Shown in pieces: positions 44,280-55,455 of a DNA stretch of 64,000 nucleotides. The stretch covers positions 54,270,496 through 54,334,495 of the forward strand of contig JAKSZU010000016.1 of NCBI GenBank assembly GCA_026018925.1, read 5' to 3'. The stretch's first letter is position 1. The number at the start of each line of letters is the position of its first letter. The position numbers and the translations under genes were made by a program. Source of the DNA: Tupaia tana (Eukaryota; Chordata; Mammalia; Scandentia; Tupaiidae). Below the pieces are notes generated by a model that was given only the letters and a program-made list of their open reading frames with translations, ran no database searches and was not told the DNA's origin.

Positions 44280-44611
44280 ATATACACACAATATGTGTGT
44301 GTGTGTGTATGTGTGTGTGTTTGTGTGTGTGTGTGTATATATATACATATATATATATATATTTAAAGAGAGATTTTTGCTATAGGGTGTGTGCACTTGC
44401 TGGAAAGACAGAGACAGAGAAATAGAAAGTGAGAAATCACCTCCCAAGGGGGACGGCCACGCCACAATTCCTTCTCCTCCATTCTCTTTTCGGGATTTTG
44501 AGCATGCACACACGTGCTTGGTGTGAATTTCAAGCTGTTAGGTCCTGGACTTAAATAGTGGTCAGCTATGTGGGAGCCCAGCCATGTAACCATTACGCCA
44601 TCTGCTAGTCC
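44280..44611 (-). repeat. Long-form SINE with (TG)n(TA)n tail
   Basis: The microsatellite at 44293-44363 lies between the left flank (TCTAGAACTTA) and the body. The right flank is CCAGAACTCG. Confidence 0.82.
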
Positions 44612-44614
44612 CCA

Positions 44615-44965
44615 GAACTCGTTTTTTAACATTGTGGCATAACTTACTGTAACGAAATGTACAGATTTTAAGGAGACAATGAAATGACTTTGGCCAATGT
44701 GTGTCCCTCTTTGACCACGACCTGGATCCAGTGCGCTGACCCTTCCACCACTGCAGTGAGCTGGACTGTGCTTTCTGCCAGTCCGAGGCACCCACCACGC
44801 CACCTTCGATCATCGGGAGGTGCTGTGCTGGTTTCGGTGCTTCCTATCCATGAAGTCATACCCTAGAGACTATTTCATATCTGGCTTTTTGTTCGATATA
44901 TTGTTTTTGAGGTGAACTCATTTTATCTTATGTAGCTTATAGTTGTTTTTATTGTTGAATATACA
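44615..44965 (-). repeat. Old L1M fragment, antisense to +
   Basis: CATTGTGGCATAACTTACTG, AATGTACAGATTTTAAGG and ATCTGGCTTTTTGTTCG match reversed old-L1 3' sequence as I know it. Confidence 0.6.
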
Positions 44966-46591
44966 CCCTTACATATTTATACGCAAGTTAGAGAGAGGTC
45001 CGGGGAGGCATTTGTGTGGTTTAGGCCACGTCCGCAGGCTTTATGACTAGGAAAGTTAATGGTGTGACTCTCAGTCCGAAGCTGAAAGCCCGCGTACCTG
45101 GAGTGGGGTGGAGGCTGGTGCAGAAGGCTAGAGAAGCTGAAGCTCTGATGTCCAAAAGCAGAAGTAGGGTGCCCCAGCTCCAGAGGAGCCAGCAAATTTG
45201 CCTTCCCTCTGCCCTTCTATCCTACCAGGGCCTAGGGCACTGAGTTGGTGCCTGTCCACACTGCAGGTGGGTCTTCCTTAATCACTCCACTGACTTAAAT
45301 GCCAGTCTCTTCTGGAAACAGCCTCACAGATGCACTCAGAATTAATGATCTACCAGCTCTGTTTATCCCTAAGCCTAAAGTGATCGGTCACAGGCTCCAC
45401 TGGTCTGCAGAGGGGACCCCTGAGGATGCTGGGATGTAGTCCCTGCAAACTGGAGCCATGAGCCTGGCTGTGTCAGAGCTGGCACTGAGGCAGACCCCAG
45501 CCCCGTGGAAGGAGTCAGGAGGGCCCAAAGGAGGCCTGAGGCAGGTCAGCGGTCGGCACACAGGTGCAGCGGGTGGGGAGGACTCCAGTCAAGGAGGAGT
45601 GTAGACATACAGGGCAGGGTTACAGCTTGTGGGCCTGCAAGGGGCAGGCTTCTGAGACAGTCAGGCGAAGAGAAGCAGGTCTGAGACACGCTTTGCCTAC
45701 GAACCCCCAGAAACGTGCTTTGTGTTCATGAAGACACATGGGTCTTCTCAGTCTATTTTTCTCCTTTGTAGTTTGGAGGAAAATAGAAGAGACATATTTT
45801 CCTGTACCTAAGAAACGGGCTAGTATCAGCATGATGACAAATGCACCCAGTTCCTGGGTTTAGTGTGGGGGGACACCCAGGAGTAGATGAGACCAAGGCC
45901 ACCCAGAGGTCCTACCATGCTGTAAAGAGGCTAGGCACCTGCTAGTCAGATCGACTCCGATCAACTACTGCCAAGTTGCCATGTGGGCTCTGGGTGGCAA
46001 GATCTTCCAATTTCCCAAGAAAAGATGGAAAACCAGATTTTTGTAATCTCTCTCAAAGTTTAAATGTTGGCGTAATTTTTAAAAAACACACTGGGCAGGC
46101 CAAAGAAAACACGTCTGGCTGACAGATACCGTTTTTCCTTCCCAGACCCCCACAGCTCTGTGTCATGGGTACTAGGGGCACTCAGTTTCCTCGATAGCAA
46201 GGAGCGGCTGTGTGTGACGGCCTGTGGGGCTGGAGCTGAGGGTCGAGGGGACCCTCAGATCTCCCGAGCTGCCTTCAAGGTGGGTCAGGAGTGGTAAAAC
46301 CGGACACAGACGTGGCCATCGGCCGACTCTGGGGGCCACCTGGGAGCTAGCAGGGTGGGTGGTTTCGCCTCAGCAGCAGCCTGACTCCTTCCAGAATTCC
46401 CAGCACCTAAGCCCAGAGCCGGGGCAGCAGAACCGCAGGCCTGGCCTGTTCAGCCCTGCCTGGTGCCTGGGCATGCCAGGCCTCCCATTATCCCTGCTGG
46501 AAGAGCCTCACTGGGCCACCCAGGCACGATTCCTTCTGTGGCTCCATGATGTCGGGAACTTCTAAACACTTCCCCCAACCTTGCTGGCTTT

Positions 46592-46863
46592 TTTTTTTTT
46601 TTTTGGAGAGGTTTTCGCTATAGGGCGCGTGCGCTTGCCAGACAGACAGAGAGAGACAGAGACATAGAGACAGAAAGCGAGAAATCACCCCCCAGGGGGG
46701 ATGGTCATGCCGCAATCCCTTCTCCTCCATTCTCCTCTCGGGATCTTGGGCACGCATGCACATGGGCCCGGCGTGAATTTTAAGCCACTGGGTCCGGGAC
46801 TCGAACTGCAGTCAACTACATGGGAGTCCAGCAACATAGCCATTATGCTAACTGCTGGTTCCC
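46592..46863 (-). repeat. Long-form SINE with target-site duplication
   Basis: Young copy (GGGCGCGTGCGCTTGCC, CCCCCCAGGGGGG). ACCTTGCTGGCTTT is duplicated at 46578-46591 and 46864-46877. Confidence 0.93.
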
Positions 46864-47127
46864 ACCTTGCTGGCTTTGAAGGTGGAGGAATGGACCCCAA
46901 GGAAGGGAAGTGAGCGCTAAGTGGTGACCTGTCCAGAGAAAAAGCCAGGGAATGCACTGGCCCGTAGACCTTCTGTTTCAGTCACAGGCCCTGAAGAGGG
47001 CGCAGCAGGATGAAGTGGGTGTTGGTTTGAGGCTCACGTTACCACTGCTCTTCCCCAGGAAAAGTCCTCTGCTTGTTTGCTTTGCTCACAGGAAAAAACT
47101 GTTTACCTTTTACCCTGACTGCTTAAA

Positions 47128-47232
47128 AAAAAAAACCTGCTATAGGGCACTTGTACTCACTGGAGGAGAGAAAGAGAGAGAGAGAGAGAGGAAGAGAGAG
47201 AGAAAAAGCACCCCTTGCCCTCCATTACGGAT
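47128..47232 (-). repeat. Truncated SINE tail and body
   Basis: Begins with an A10 run, then CTGCTATAGGGCACTTGTAC, a long GA tract and AAAAAGCACCCC. The head is missing. Confidence 0.65.
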
Positions 47233-47307
47233 GGACGCTGTGTAGTTCTACGACTGCCACCCTCTCCTGCACCCAACTTTCAGGATGGGGCACTGAGGGG
47301 TGGGTGT

Positions 47308-47448
47308 GAGGTCACCATATTAATGCCAAACTTAGTGTGGACACTGACTGCATTGCACACCACAGTCCAGAATGCCTGGATCCAAGTGATCCCCCTGCCC
47401 CAGCCTCCTGGGTAGCTGGGGTTACAGGCGCGTGCCACAGCGCCTGGC
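47308..47448 (-). pseudogene. 7SL (SRP) RNA pseudogene, 3'-truncated
   Basis: On the - strand it opens GCCAGGCGCTGTGGCACGCG and continues through GGAGGCTGGGGCAGGGGGAT. It then passes beyond the Alu domain: CATTCTGGACTGTGGTG, GTGTCCACACTAAG, TTTGGCATTAATATGGTGAC. The last segments belong to the 7SL S domain, absent from Alu and FLAM, so it derives from 7SL RNA itself. Homology stops near nucleotide 145-150 of about 300. No A tail or target duplication is obvious. Identified from memory of human 7SL. Confidence 0.82.
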
Positions 47449-47513
47449 ATTGCTGGAGTAAATGAAAAGCTAGAACTGGCTAAAATAACTTTTTAAAAAG
47501 CTGTCATTTGAGG

Positions 47514-47781
47514 GGCTAGCAGGTGGCATGGTGGTTAAGATACTGGATTCCCACATGGCTGACTGTGGTTTGAATCCTGGACCTGGAGGCTTGAAAATCA
47601 CGCCAGGCACGTCTACATGCATGCTCAAAATCCCAGGAAGAGAAGAGACAAGAATGGATTATGGCATGGCCATCCTCCCTGGGGTGGGGCTGGGGGGAGT
47701 GATTTCTCACTTTCCCTCTCACTGTCTCTCTCTGGCAAGTGCACACGCCTATGGCTAAAACCTAAAAACAAAAACAAAAAA
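47514..47781 (+). repeat. Long-form SINE
   Basis: GGGGCTAGCAGGTGGCATGG to CCTATGGCTAAAACC. CTGTCAT(T/G)T lies on both sides. Confidence 0.85.
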
Positions 47782-49065
47782 TCTGTCATGTGGAGATACC
47801 TGCTTTATCAGATGTGAGGGAGTTCAGCCTAAGTGGGTACAAATGAGCCGTCCAGGTGGTTCACCATGGGGTCTGCCTCAGAGCTGTCCCTGCCTGGGGC
47901 CTGGGGCCTGGGGCCACGGCAGGAGCTCCTAGCAGGGAAGGGGAGTCAGAGACCCAGCCAGCACCCACAGCGTACGTGGTGGGGGTACTTCTCCCGAGCC
48001 TCACCTCTATGGCAGTTGAGGGGTAGAGGCCAAGAACCTACCTGCCCCTCCCCTGCACCCAGCATGGGCTCCAATTCTAACCCTTGAGAGGAATGGGGGT
48101 TGGAGTTGAGTTTCTTCTCACTGTATGGCTCACTCCGTGTCACACCACAGAGCTGGAGTGACCAGCTCTGGGGAGGGAGAAGAGCTTCGCTGGCCTTGAC
48201 TGACTCCATGTGTGAACTCTCCCACAGAAAGCACACCATGGACACCATCTCCATGCCCTGAAGGTTCCAGAGCAGGGCCAGCCTGGCCCTGTGTGGGCTG
48301 AGGACATGCCTCTGCCGCTCAGCCCACCTGAGATTGCAAACAGAACCCCGATCTTGCCAGGCTCGGCCCGCAGCCATGGCCATTCTCACTTGGGCCAAAC
48401 CTTCTGGGTTATCTAAGACCACCTGGCACTCACCAACTCCGTCGTATAAGTGAGGCCTGCAGGCCTGAGGTGGGGAGTGACCTGGCTGAGACTGCACAGT
48501 TTGTCAGTCAGGGCTGAGACACTAACCCCTCCTGCCAGAAACATCTAGGGCAGGGGCCCAAGGGGCAAAGTAGAGGGTGTCCTGGCCTGAGGAGAGGCGA
48601 GGGGCACCGCAGGGGGAGGGGGAAGCAGGACTAAGTGAGAAAGGAAAGAAGGCAGGAGGGGGTGGGACTGTACTCAGGGCAGCGGCTTCACCCCAGCTCC
48701 AGCAGGTCATGCGGCTGGCCTGCCAAGAGGGGCGTGTGGAGCATACACACCCGATAACAAATTTCAAAGAGAAAATAAAGGAAGGAAGGGGCTCAGGGTT
48801 AGGAGGACAGTAGTGGGGGGACCCGAGTTGTGGGACTGGGGCCGGCAGGCAAGGTGCTAAGAGAAGAGTTTGGGGGTCAAGTGGGCAGGACCTGGACATG
48901 ACCTGGAGGGTGGGGGTGGCTGTCGTGCTGTTGAGCAGGGAGGGCAAGCAGAGGTGCCTTCAGGACAGGCCGAGGCCAGGGGGTCGGCAACAACCAGGTA
49001 GAGCTGTCCGTGGGGCGCTGTGCTCAGAAGGGCCCTGAGACCTTGCTCCCTGCAGAGAGAGCACA

Positions 49066-49275
49066 CTTATTTTTCTCTTTTATTTATTGCTTCCCTTGGT
49101 GAGAGAAAGGGGACGAAGAGACAGCAGTCGCAATGGAGTGTTCGCAATGCAATCCACTCCAACTCCGGCCAGTCCAGGTCACGGGCACGCGTGTGCCCAG
49201 TGTATTCAGGGAGGTCTCGTGATGTGAACCCAGAGCCTTCCCTACTGGGTCAGCCTGTGTGGGTGCTGAGATCCT
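49066..49275 (-). repeat. Older SINE (third form)
   Basis: TTTTATTTATTGCTTCCC, GGTGAGAGAAAGG, CACGGGCACGCGTGTGCCC and a decayed head. Confidence 0.65.
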
Positions 49276-49439
49276 CACACCTTTCCAAGGCCAACAGGGG
49301 GGTACAACCGCCCTCTGTTTTGAGAAGCTGCTCTTTGCAGCCCAAAGGGTCTTCGTCGATGCATCTGCCTCACCCCGCTCAGGCACTGGGCCCAGACTGG
49401 AAACACAAACAACCCTCCCTCCTCAAATGAAAGTCAGAA

Positions 49440-49665
49440 CTAGGCACCAGGTGGTGGTGCGGTAGGAATACAACTGCGCCCACATGAGAAACTTTCCCGA
49501 GTAATGTCTTGGGACCACCCCCTGAGCACACTAGGCATGCGTGCCCATGATCCGGGCCAGCTGAGCTGGGAGGTGGACTGCAGCATGAAGACCCTGCTAG
49601 GGTGCCTCTCTCTCTCTCCCTCTCTCTCTCATGGAAGAAACAAAAAATTAAACTTTAGAAAAATC
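49440..49665 (+). repeat. Older SINE (third form)
   Basis: GGCACCAGGTGGTGGTGCGG, CACTAGGCATGCGTGCCCAT, GAAGACCCTGCTAGGGTG, (TCTC)n and CATGGAAGAAACAAAAAATT. Confidence 0.75.
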
Positions 49666-49927
49666 AGAATTAGTCATGCCATCCCACAACCATCTAATTG
49701 GCCTGTCCAGGGACTGGAAGCGGGGCAGACTGCCAGCACTGTGGGGCAGAGGTCGCCATGGCCACTGTGCAGAAGTATCTAACACAGGGCACCATGGTCC
49801 TCGGTAAACGGCCACTAAACTAATGTGAGTAACCAGCTCACACCTGAGGCAGTGCTCGACAGGGAAATTTCCTCCTCCTTAATTCTTACAACCCAAAGAA
49901 GTGATGTTACTATCCCCCTGTTCTTAC

Positions 49928-50202
49928 CTTTTTTCTTTCTTTTTCTTTTCTTCCTTCCTTTTTCCTCTCTTTCTCTTTTAAATTTGCTATAGGGTGTGTA
50001 TGCTCACCAGAGAGAGAAGGAAAAAGTGAGAAATCACCCCCAAGGGGAATGGCCAGGCCACAGTCCCTTCTCCTCCATTCTCCTCTCAGGAGTTTGAGTG
50101 TGCACACACATATGCCTGGCATGTTTTTCAAGCTGCTGGTCCTGGGACTCTAACCACACAGTTGGCCATGTGGGATTTAGCTCCATGCCACCTGGATGGC
50201 CC
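49928..50202 (-). repeat. Long-form SINE, diverged
   Basis: CT-rich tail, TTTGCTATAGGGTGTGTATG, CACCCCCAAGGGGAATGG and head end ACCTGGATGGCCC. Confidence 0.82.
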
Positions 50203-51277
50203 TGTTATCCTCATTTTAAAAGTAAGGAAACAGAGTCTCCTCTGAGGTACTTACAGTCACCCAAGGCCACATAGTCGGAGTAAAACGCATTCCCTTGTCT
50301 GTGATGTACACACCCCCAGGGCCCAAGACCTCCCTTCTAGGATTCACAGCAGAAATTAGAAGAAAAGGGCACAGGTGGGCTGGAGCTGGGAACTGCAATC
50401 TGCTCCTTGTTCACTGTGTGACTTGGGGCCAGTTACTACCCCTGTCGGTGGCCTTTCTGCAGAGCCGTGCGGAAGGGAGAGGCCAGACGGCCTCTGCTGC
50501 GGCTGGAGCACAGTGGGTTCTCACGAAAGCCCTGCTGAGGCTGAACTTTGTTCTCCGGCCTTCCTCTCAGTGACTTCTGAGCTCAGAAGGAAGAAGAGTG
50601 ACTTGGAGAACAAATTCCATCCACTGCCCTTCCTGCTCTAGAAGGGAGTAAACTGTGGGGGGAATAGGGGATCCAAAAGGCGGCAGGGTCTGGTATAGGG
50701 CCCTGGGGTGGAAAGGCAAGTCCAGGAGGCCCAGCCTGGTCTCAGGCTTGAAAATGATAGCTACTGGGCTTGGGTCATGGCACAGATGTGCAAGAGAGGA
50801 AGGCCTGGCCCCTTGTCCCTCCCTGGCAGCCTCGGCTTGGATCATGTGGCCATGGCTATACCTGTGTCAGTGACGGGGATGCCCCCCAACACCTTGCCAG
50901 GGCCTCCAGGGGTGACCCCTGAGAACCCATGCGCCTCCAAGAGCCCAGCATTCCAGCAACCACTGATCTGAAATGGGTAAGAAACTGATGACGACACCTG
51001 GGAGAGGTCACTGACACTTGTTCTCACTCACACTCATATCTGCTCGGGTCACACCAAATTCCCGCACGCTTGGTACCAAGAGGCCTGGCGTGGGCTGGGT
51101 AGTGTTCCAGACCATTACTTGCCTGTAATTCTGCCCGCCCATGAAGAAACAGGTCTCGCAGAGGTTCAGACCCACACCCTGTGACCTCCCCAGCTGGTAA
51201 GGGTGATCAGGGCCCCATGGGCTTGCAAGCTGCTAGTCACACTAGCTGGCTGGGCCGTTTAAGATCATGGACTCTTG

Positions 51278-51383
51278 GGGCCAGCAGGGGGCATGACGGT
51301 GAAGGTGCTGGATCTCCTACTTTCCCTCGCTCTTTCTGCCTCTCTCCAGAGAACACACACACCCTATGTCAAAAAAAAAAAGA
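51278..51383 (+). repeat. Short-form SINE, shortened
   Basis: GGGGCCAGCAGGGGGCATGA, a head missing the B box, CT-rich stretch, CACACCCTATGTC and A11. Confidence 0.78.
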
Positions 51384-51389
51384 TAATTT

Positions 51390-51955
51390 TAACTCAGACT
51401 TTCTGTAGGACCCAGCAATCCTACCCCTTGGCATATACCCAAGAAAAATGAAGGTATACACCCACACAGAAACCTCTACATGGCCACACAGCACTATCAT
51501 TCATACTAGTCAAAAAATAGGAATCATTTAAAGGCCCATCAGTGGAAGAACAAAATGTAGCTGGTATATTTGTACAATGGAATTGAATTCAGCCCTAGAG
51601 TGGAGGGAAGTACCAACATGGACGAACCTTGCAAACATCTTGCCAAGTGAAAGCCAGACACACAGGCCCGTGGAGTGTACGAGTTCATCTACGTGACACT
51701 GAAATGTCTAGTTTAGGCAAAGCCCTAGACAGGAAAGAATTCAGATGTTAGGGGCTGGAGGTGGAGAAAAAACTGAGGAAATCACTGTTTAATAGGCATA
51801 TTTTAATTCTGGGTGATAAAAATGTTCTCAAGTGGTGACAACAGGTGCACAGATCTGCAAATATACTAGGTGCTACTGAACTGTAAACTTTAAGAGGGTG
51901 AATTGTGGGGTCTGTGAATTATATCTCAATAAAGCTGTCATTAAAATATTCTAAC
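51390..51955 (+). repeat. L1M 3' end, sense
   Basis: GGACCCAGCAATCCTACCCC, TACACCCACACAGAAACCTC, GTACAATGGAATTGAATTC, GATGAACC-like words and ATATCTCAATAAAGCTGTC. This is a classic old L1 3' region. Confidence 0.82.
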
Positions 51956-51979
51956 TTCTCACTTACTAGTTTATGTGAT

Positions 51980-52162
51980 CTTTTAAAAAAATCTTTTTAA
52001 AAGAATTGTTTATTTTATTTATATTATCATTATTTTTTCACATGTGCTCACCAGAGAGAGAGACAGAGGGAGAGAAAGCAAGCCACCCGGTTTAGGACTC
52101 GAACCACAGGTGGCCAGGTGGGGAAGTCCAGCACCTCAACCACCATGCCACCTGCTGGCCCC
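51980..52162 (-). repeat. Short-form SINE
   Basis: AT-rich tail, CACCAGAGAGAGAGACAGAG, GGACTCGAACCACAGG and CACCTGCTGGCCCC. Confidence 0.83.
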
Positions 52163-52295
52163 AGTTTTTGTAATCTTGAGCGAGTTACTGAACCATATAC
52201 TGCCTTGGTTTCCTCATCTGTAAAATGGGGCTGGTAATTGTACCTACTTGATGATGAGTCGTCGTGAAGATGAAATGAGTTAATACGCAATACGC
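52163..52295 (+). repeat. MIR
   Basis: CTTGAGCGAGTTACTGAACC, GGTTTCCTCATCTGTAAAAT and GATGAAATGAGTTAATACG. Confidence 0.78.
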
Positions 52296-52796
52296 TATGG
52301 CAGCTGTCTTACGCAACGTCTGTCGGCTCCTTTCCTTGGCCGATCTGCCACAGAGCTCCCCTGGCTCCCTGCCCATCACACTGCCATTTGGTTCTGCACA
52401 TTTGCCAGGCTCCTCTCTTGCTCTCTCCTTTTTTAAAAAAATTGTGGTACAATAGACTTATCATAAAATTCGCACCTGAAACATTTTTGAATGTGCAGTT
52501 CTGGGGGCCTTAAGTCCGTTCTCAGGTTGAGCAACTGTCACCACCATCCATCTCCAGAACTCTTTTCATCTTGCAAAACTGAAACTCTATCCCATTAAGC
52601 AACTATGTCCCATCCTCCCTCCGCCCGATCCCTGGCAATCACCCTTCTACGTTCTGCCTCTAGGAATCTGACTGCTCTCACTGCCTCCTGTAAATGGAAT
52701 CACGTACTATTTTGTCCTTTTAGTGACTGCTTATTTATCCTAACGTAGTGTCCTCTAGGTTCATTCATGTAGTAAGTGTCATAGTGGCTCTCCTTT

Positions 52797-52976
52797 TTTT
52801 TTTTAAGATTTATTCATTCATTCCTTCATTCCTTCATTTTAATTTGACCAAAGAGAGACAGAGAGAGAGAGAGAGAGAGTAAAGTGAGAAAACAAGCCAC
52901 CAGGTCCAGGCCTCGAACCGTGGTTGGCCATGTGGGAGTGTCCAGCGCCTTAAACACCACGTCACCTGCTGGTCCC
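52797..52976 (-). repeat. Short-form SINE inside L1M
   Basis: T-tail, (ATTC)n, TTTGACCAAAGAGAG, head end CACCTGCTGGTCCC. AGTGGCT(C/T)TCCTT is duplicated. Confidence 0.87.
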
Positions 52977-53021
52977 CAGTGGCTTTCCTTTTAAAGGTTG
53001 GATAATATCTCATTGTATGTA

Positions 53022-53146
53022 CATGAGAGCTTCAGAACGTTTTTGGAAAAGTGGAATTAAAATAGACGTTTGTTTTTTTTTGCAAAATTTTTGAAATATA
53101 TATTAAAAAAAAATATGTTTTCCATGAGTTTTTGGAAGACCTCTGG
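53022..53146. mobile_element. Mariner-like MITE inside L1M
   Basis: 125 bp flanked by TA on both sides (53020-53021, 53147-53148). Inverted ends: left CATGAGAGCTTCAGAACG..., right (reverse) CCAGAGGTCTTCCAAAAACT.... The L1 reads on across it. No coding capacity. Confidence 0.65.
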
Positions 53147-53509
53147 TATATACCACATATAGTTCATCTGCTCATGTGGTGAACATTTGGGTTGCTTCCA
53201 TCTTTGGGCTCTTATGAATAATGCTGTGATGAACACGGGTGTTCAGATATCTTTCAACTGTCTTGAGTACATAACCCAGTAGTGGAAGACTTGGGTGAAT
53301 TACGGTAAAACTACTTAAGAGTTTTCTGAGGAACTGTCATACGGTTTTTGACAACAGCTGTACCATGTTATATTCCCACCAACACTGCACAAGGATTCCA
53401 ACTTCTCCCTGTTTTTGTCAACACTTGTTATTTTCTGTTTTGTTTGTTTCTGTTTTGTTTGAGTGACCATCCTAAAGGGTGTGAGGAGGCTTCCATCTCT
53501 TTAAGGCTT

Positions 53510-53830
53510 CACCTTTTCTCTGACAGTTCCCGTGTCTGGCCCCTGCATCTGTGTGGCTGGCTCCTGCTGGTCATCTGGATCCCAGCTCAGATGTCACCTC
53601 CGCAAGGACCTGATGGTCCAAGCCAGCCCTTCCTCCCGCCACTATCATCTTCCTGTTTTAGAGGCTTCATAACACTTGATCATGCTCTGAAAATGTTCTC
53701 ATTTATTTTATTATCACTTTTCAATGGCAAGATGATATACCCTGTGAACTAGAGACCTCAGACTTCTTTGCTCCCTTTGGGACTCCCAGGTGGAAGACAG
53801 TGCCTGCCACAGGTCTCAGGAAACATCCAC
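53510..53830 (+). repeat. L2-like fragment
   Basis: CTCAGATGTCACCTCCGCAA, CCTTCCTCCCGCCACTATC and CAATGGCAAGATGATATACC resemble an L2 3' region. From memory. Confidence 0.5.
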
Positions 53831-54109
53831 TAAAAGAATAAAATCGCCCAGCCAGGATTTAAACCTCAGTATGTCTAGACCCAAAGTCCGTGTAGGTCTT
53901 GATGCTGGTGACAGTGGCAGCAGAGGACAAGATCATTACTTAACCATGGGGAAGTTAGAAAACCTGTAGAAACCACCATCATCTGGGGCTACTTAGCACA
54001 GGACAAGCAACCCCCACACCTCCAAGGTCCCAGGAAGCATTACTGTCTTAGATAGTAAGGGGTGTATGCTGAAGACTGAATTTGAAAGACAAACTAATTT
54101 TTATCATTT

Positions 54110-54346
54110 AAAAAAAAATAGATTTTGTTATACAACACCTACACTTGCTAGAGAGACAGAAAGTGAGAAATCAACCCCTAGAGGGATGGCCACACTGCAA
54201 TCCCTTCTCCTCCAGTCTCCTCTTGGGATTTTGGGCTCGCATGCACATGCGCCCGGCATGAGTTTAAGCTGCCTAGTCAGAGACTTGAACTGTGATCGAC
54301 TATGTGGGAGTCCAGAGATGTAACCATTACATCATCTGCTGGTTCC
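54110..54346 (-). repeat. Long-form SINE with target-site duplication
   Basis: Perfect AATTTTTATCATTT duplication at 54096-54109 and 54347-54360. Body and head are complete, with a decayed tail. Confidence 0.9.
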
Positions 54347-54848
54347 AATTTTTATCATTTTTATTTGTGGTAAAATACACCCACTGTGAAATTGGCCACC
54401 TTAACCACGTGTAAACGTGCAGGTCTGTGGCAGTTAGTACGGTCACACTGGTATGCAACTATCACCACCACCCATTACCAGAACTCTTTCCATTTTGCAA
54501 AACCAAAACATCACAGGCATTAACCAATCACCCCCTAGACCTGGGCAATGGCACCGTCTGTCTCAGAATCTGACTGCTCTGGATAACTTGTGCCAGGGGA
54601 TTATGCAATGTGTCCCTTTGGGACAGGCTTGTTTCACTTAGCATGTTGTCTCCATCCATGTTGTAGCATGTGTCAGACTTCCATCCATGTTGACTATCAG
54701 AATTTTCTTCCTGTTTTTCCTGAGTAATATTCCTTTGTATTGGTATAGCGTGTTTTGTTCATTCGTTCATCTGTTAGTGGACACTGAGTGGCTTCCACTT
54801 TTTGGCTTTGGTGAATAGTGGGGTTATGAATGTGGGCATGCAAAGCCT
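54347..54848 (-). repeat. L1M, antisense
   Basis: TTGTGGTAAAATACACCCAC, TTACCAGAACTCTTTCCATT, CATGTTGTAGCATGTGTCAG and GGCTTCCACTTTTTGGC. Same family as 52435-53500. Confidence 0.82.
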
Positions 54849-54857
54849 TTGTTTTTC

Positions 54858-55085
54858 TTTTTCAAAGTTTATTTCATCTGTGAGAGACAGACAGAGAGAC
54901 AGACAGACAGACAGACATATCCACTAGAGTCTTCACGCTGCAATGCAGTCCCAGTCTCAGCCAGCCCAAATCATGGGCACATGAGGGTCCTGAGGTACAC
55001 AGGGAGGCCCTGGGACAAGAACCCAGGACCTTCTCATGTGGGTTCAGCTCTGCTGGTTCTGCACCACAATCTAGCCCAACCCCAG
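54858..55085 (-). repeat. Older SINE (third form) with (GACA)n
   Basis: AAAGTTTATTTCATCTGTGA, a GACA tract at about 54885-54918, ATCATGGGCACATGAGGGTC and a decayed head. Confidence 0.68.
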
Positions 55086-55174
55086 GTTTTCAGCATAGAC
55101 ATGGCTCAGAGGTCAGAGCACGTCCATTGTATTGTATTTAGGGCAAGGAAGAGTATAGGACATCCAGGGGAGTT

Positions 55175-55328
55175 TCCTTTTACTATTTATTTACTTTGCC
55201 AGAGGGTATGTATGTGCACTTGCCAGAGAGACACAGAAAGCACCCCCCAATGGGGAGCCGTCACACCATAATCACTTCTTCATTTCTCCATCCTGTTGGG
55301 ATTTTGGACACACGCATGCGCGCGCGCG

Positions 55329-55365
<37 letters not shown>

Positions 55366-55455
55366 CAGTTATATTTTCCAAGACACTGGGTTCGAGATTT
55401 GAACTACATGGTCAACCATGTTCCCACCCAGCTCCTTTAACCAGCAGGCCATGCC
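55175..55455 (-). repeat. Older SINE with expanded dinucleotide tract
   Basis: TTTGCCAGAGGGTATGTATG, CACCCCCCAATGGGGAGC and GTTGGGATTTTGGACAC, with the normal GCACGCAC segment expanded to (GC)n(AC)n. Confidence 0.75.
55315..55365. repeat. (GC)n(AC)n microsatellite
   Basis: Alternating purine-pyrimidine for about 50 bp: CG repeats then CA repeats. Confidence 0.95.

Larger units (their letters stand above)
52435..53500 (-). repeat. L1M, antisense, with two insertions
   Basis: ATTGTGGTACAATAGACTTA, CATCCATCTCCAGAACTC, GGTTGCTTCCATCTTTGGGC, CCACCAACACTGCACAAGG and GTGTGAGGAGG follow reversed L1 3'/ORF2-end order. A SINE (52797-52976) and a MITE (53022-53146) interrupt it. Confidence 0.82.

Noticed and set aside
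43004-44425. 473-codon open frame on +
   Set aside because: The second half is SINE sequence and an (AT)n/(TG)n tract, and the first half is L2-like and unique intronic DNA. No splice or homology support.
47308-47448. Alu element, which would point to a primate
   Set aside because: The homology extends into the 7SL S domain, which Alu lacks, and no dimeric Alu occurs elsewhere in 64 kb.
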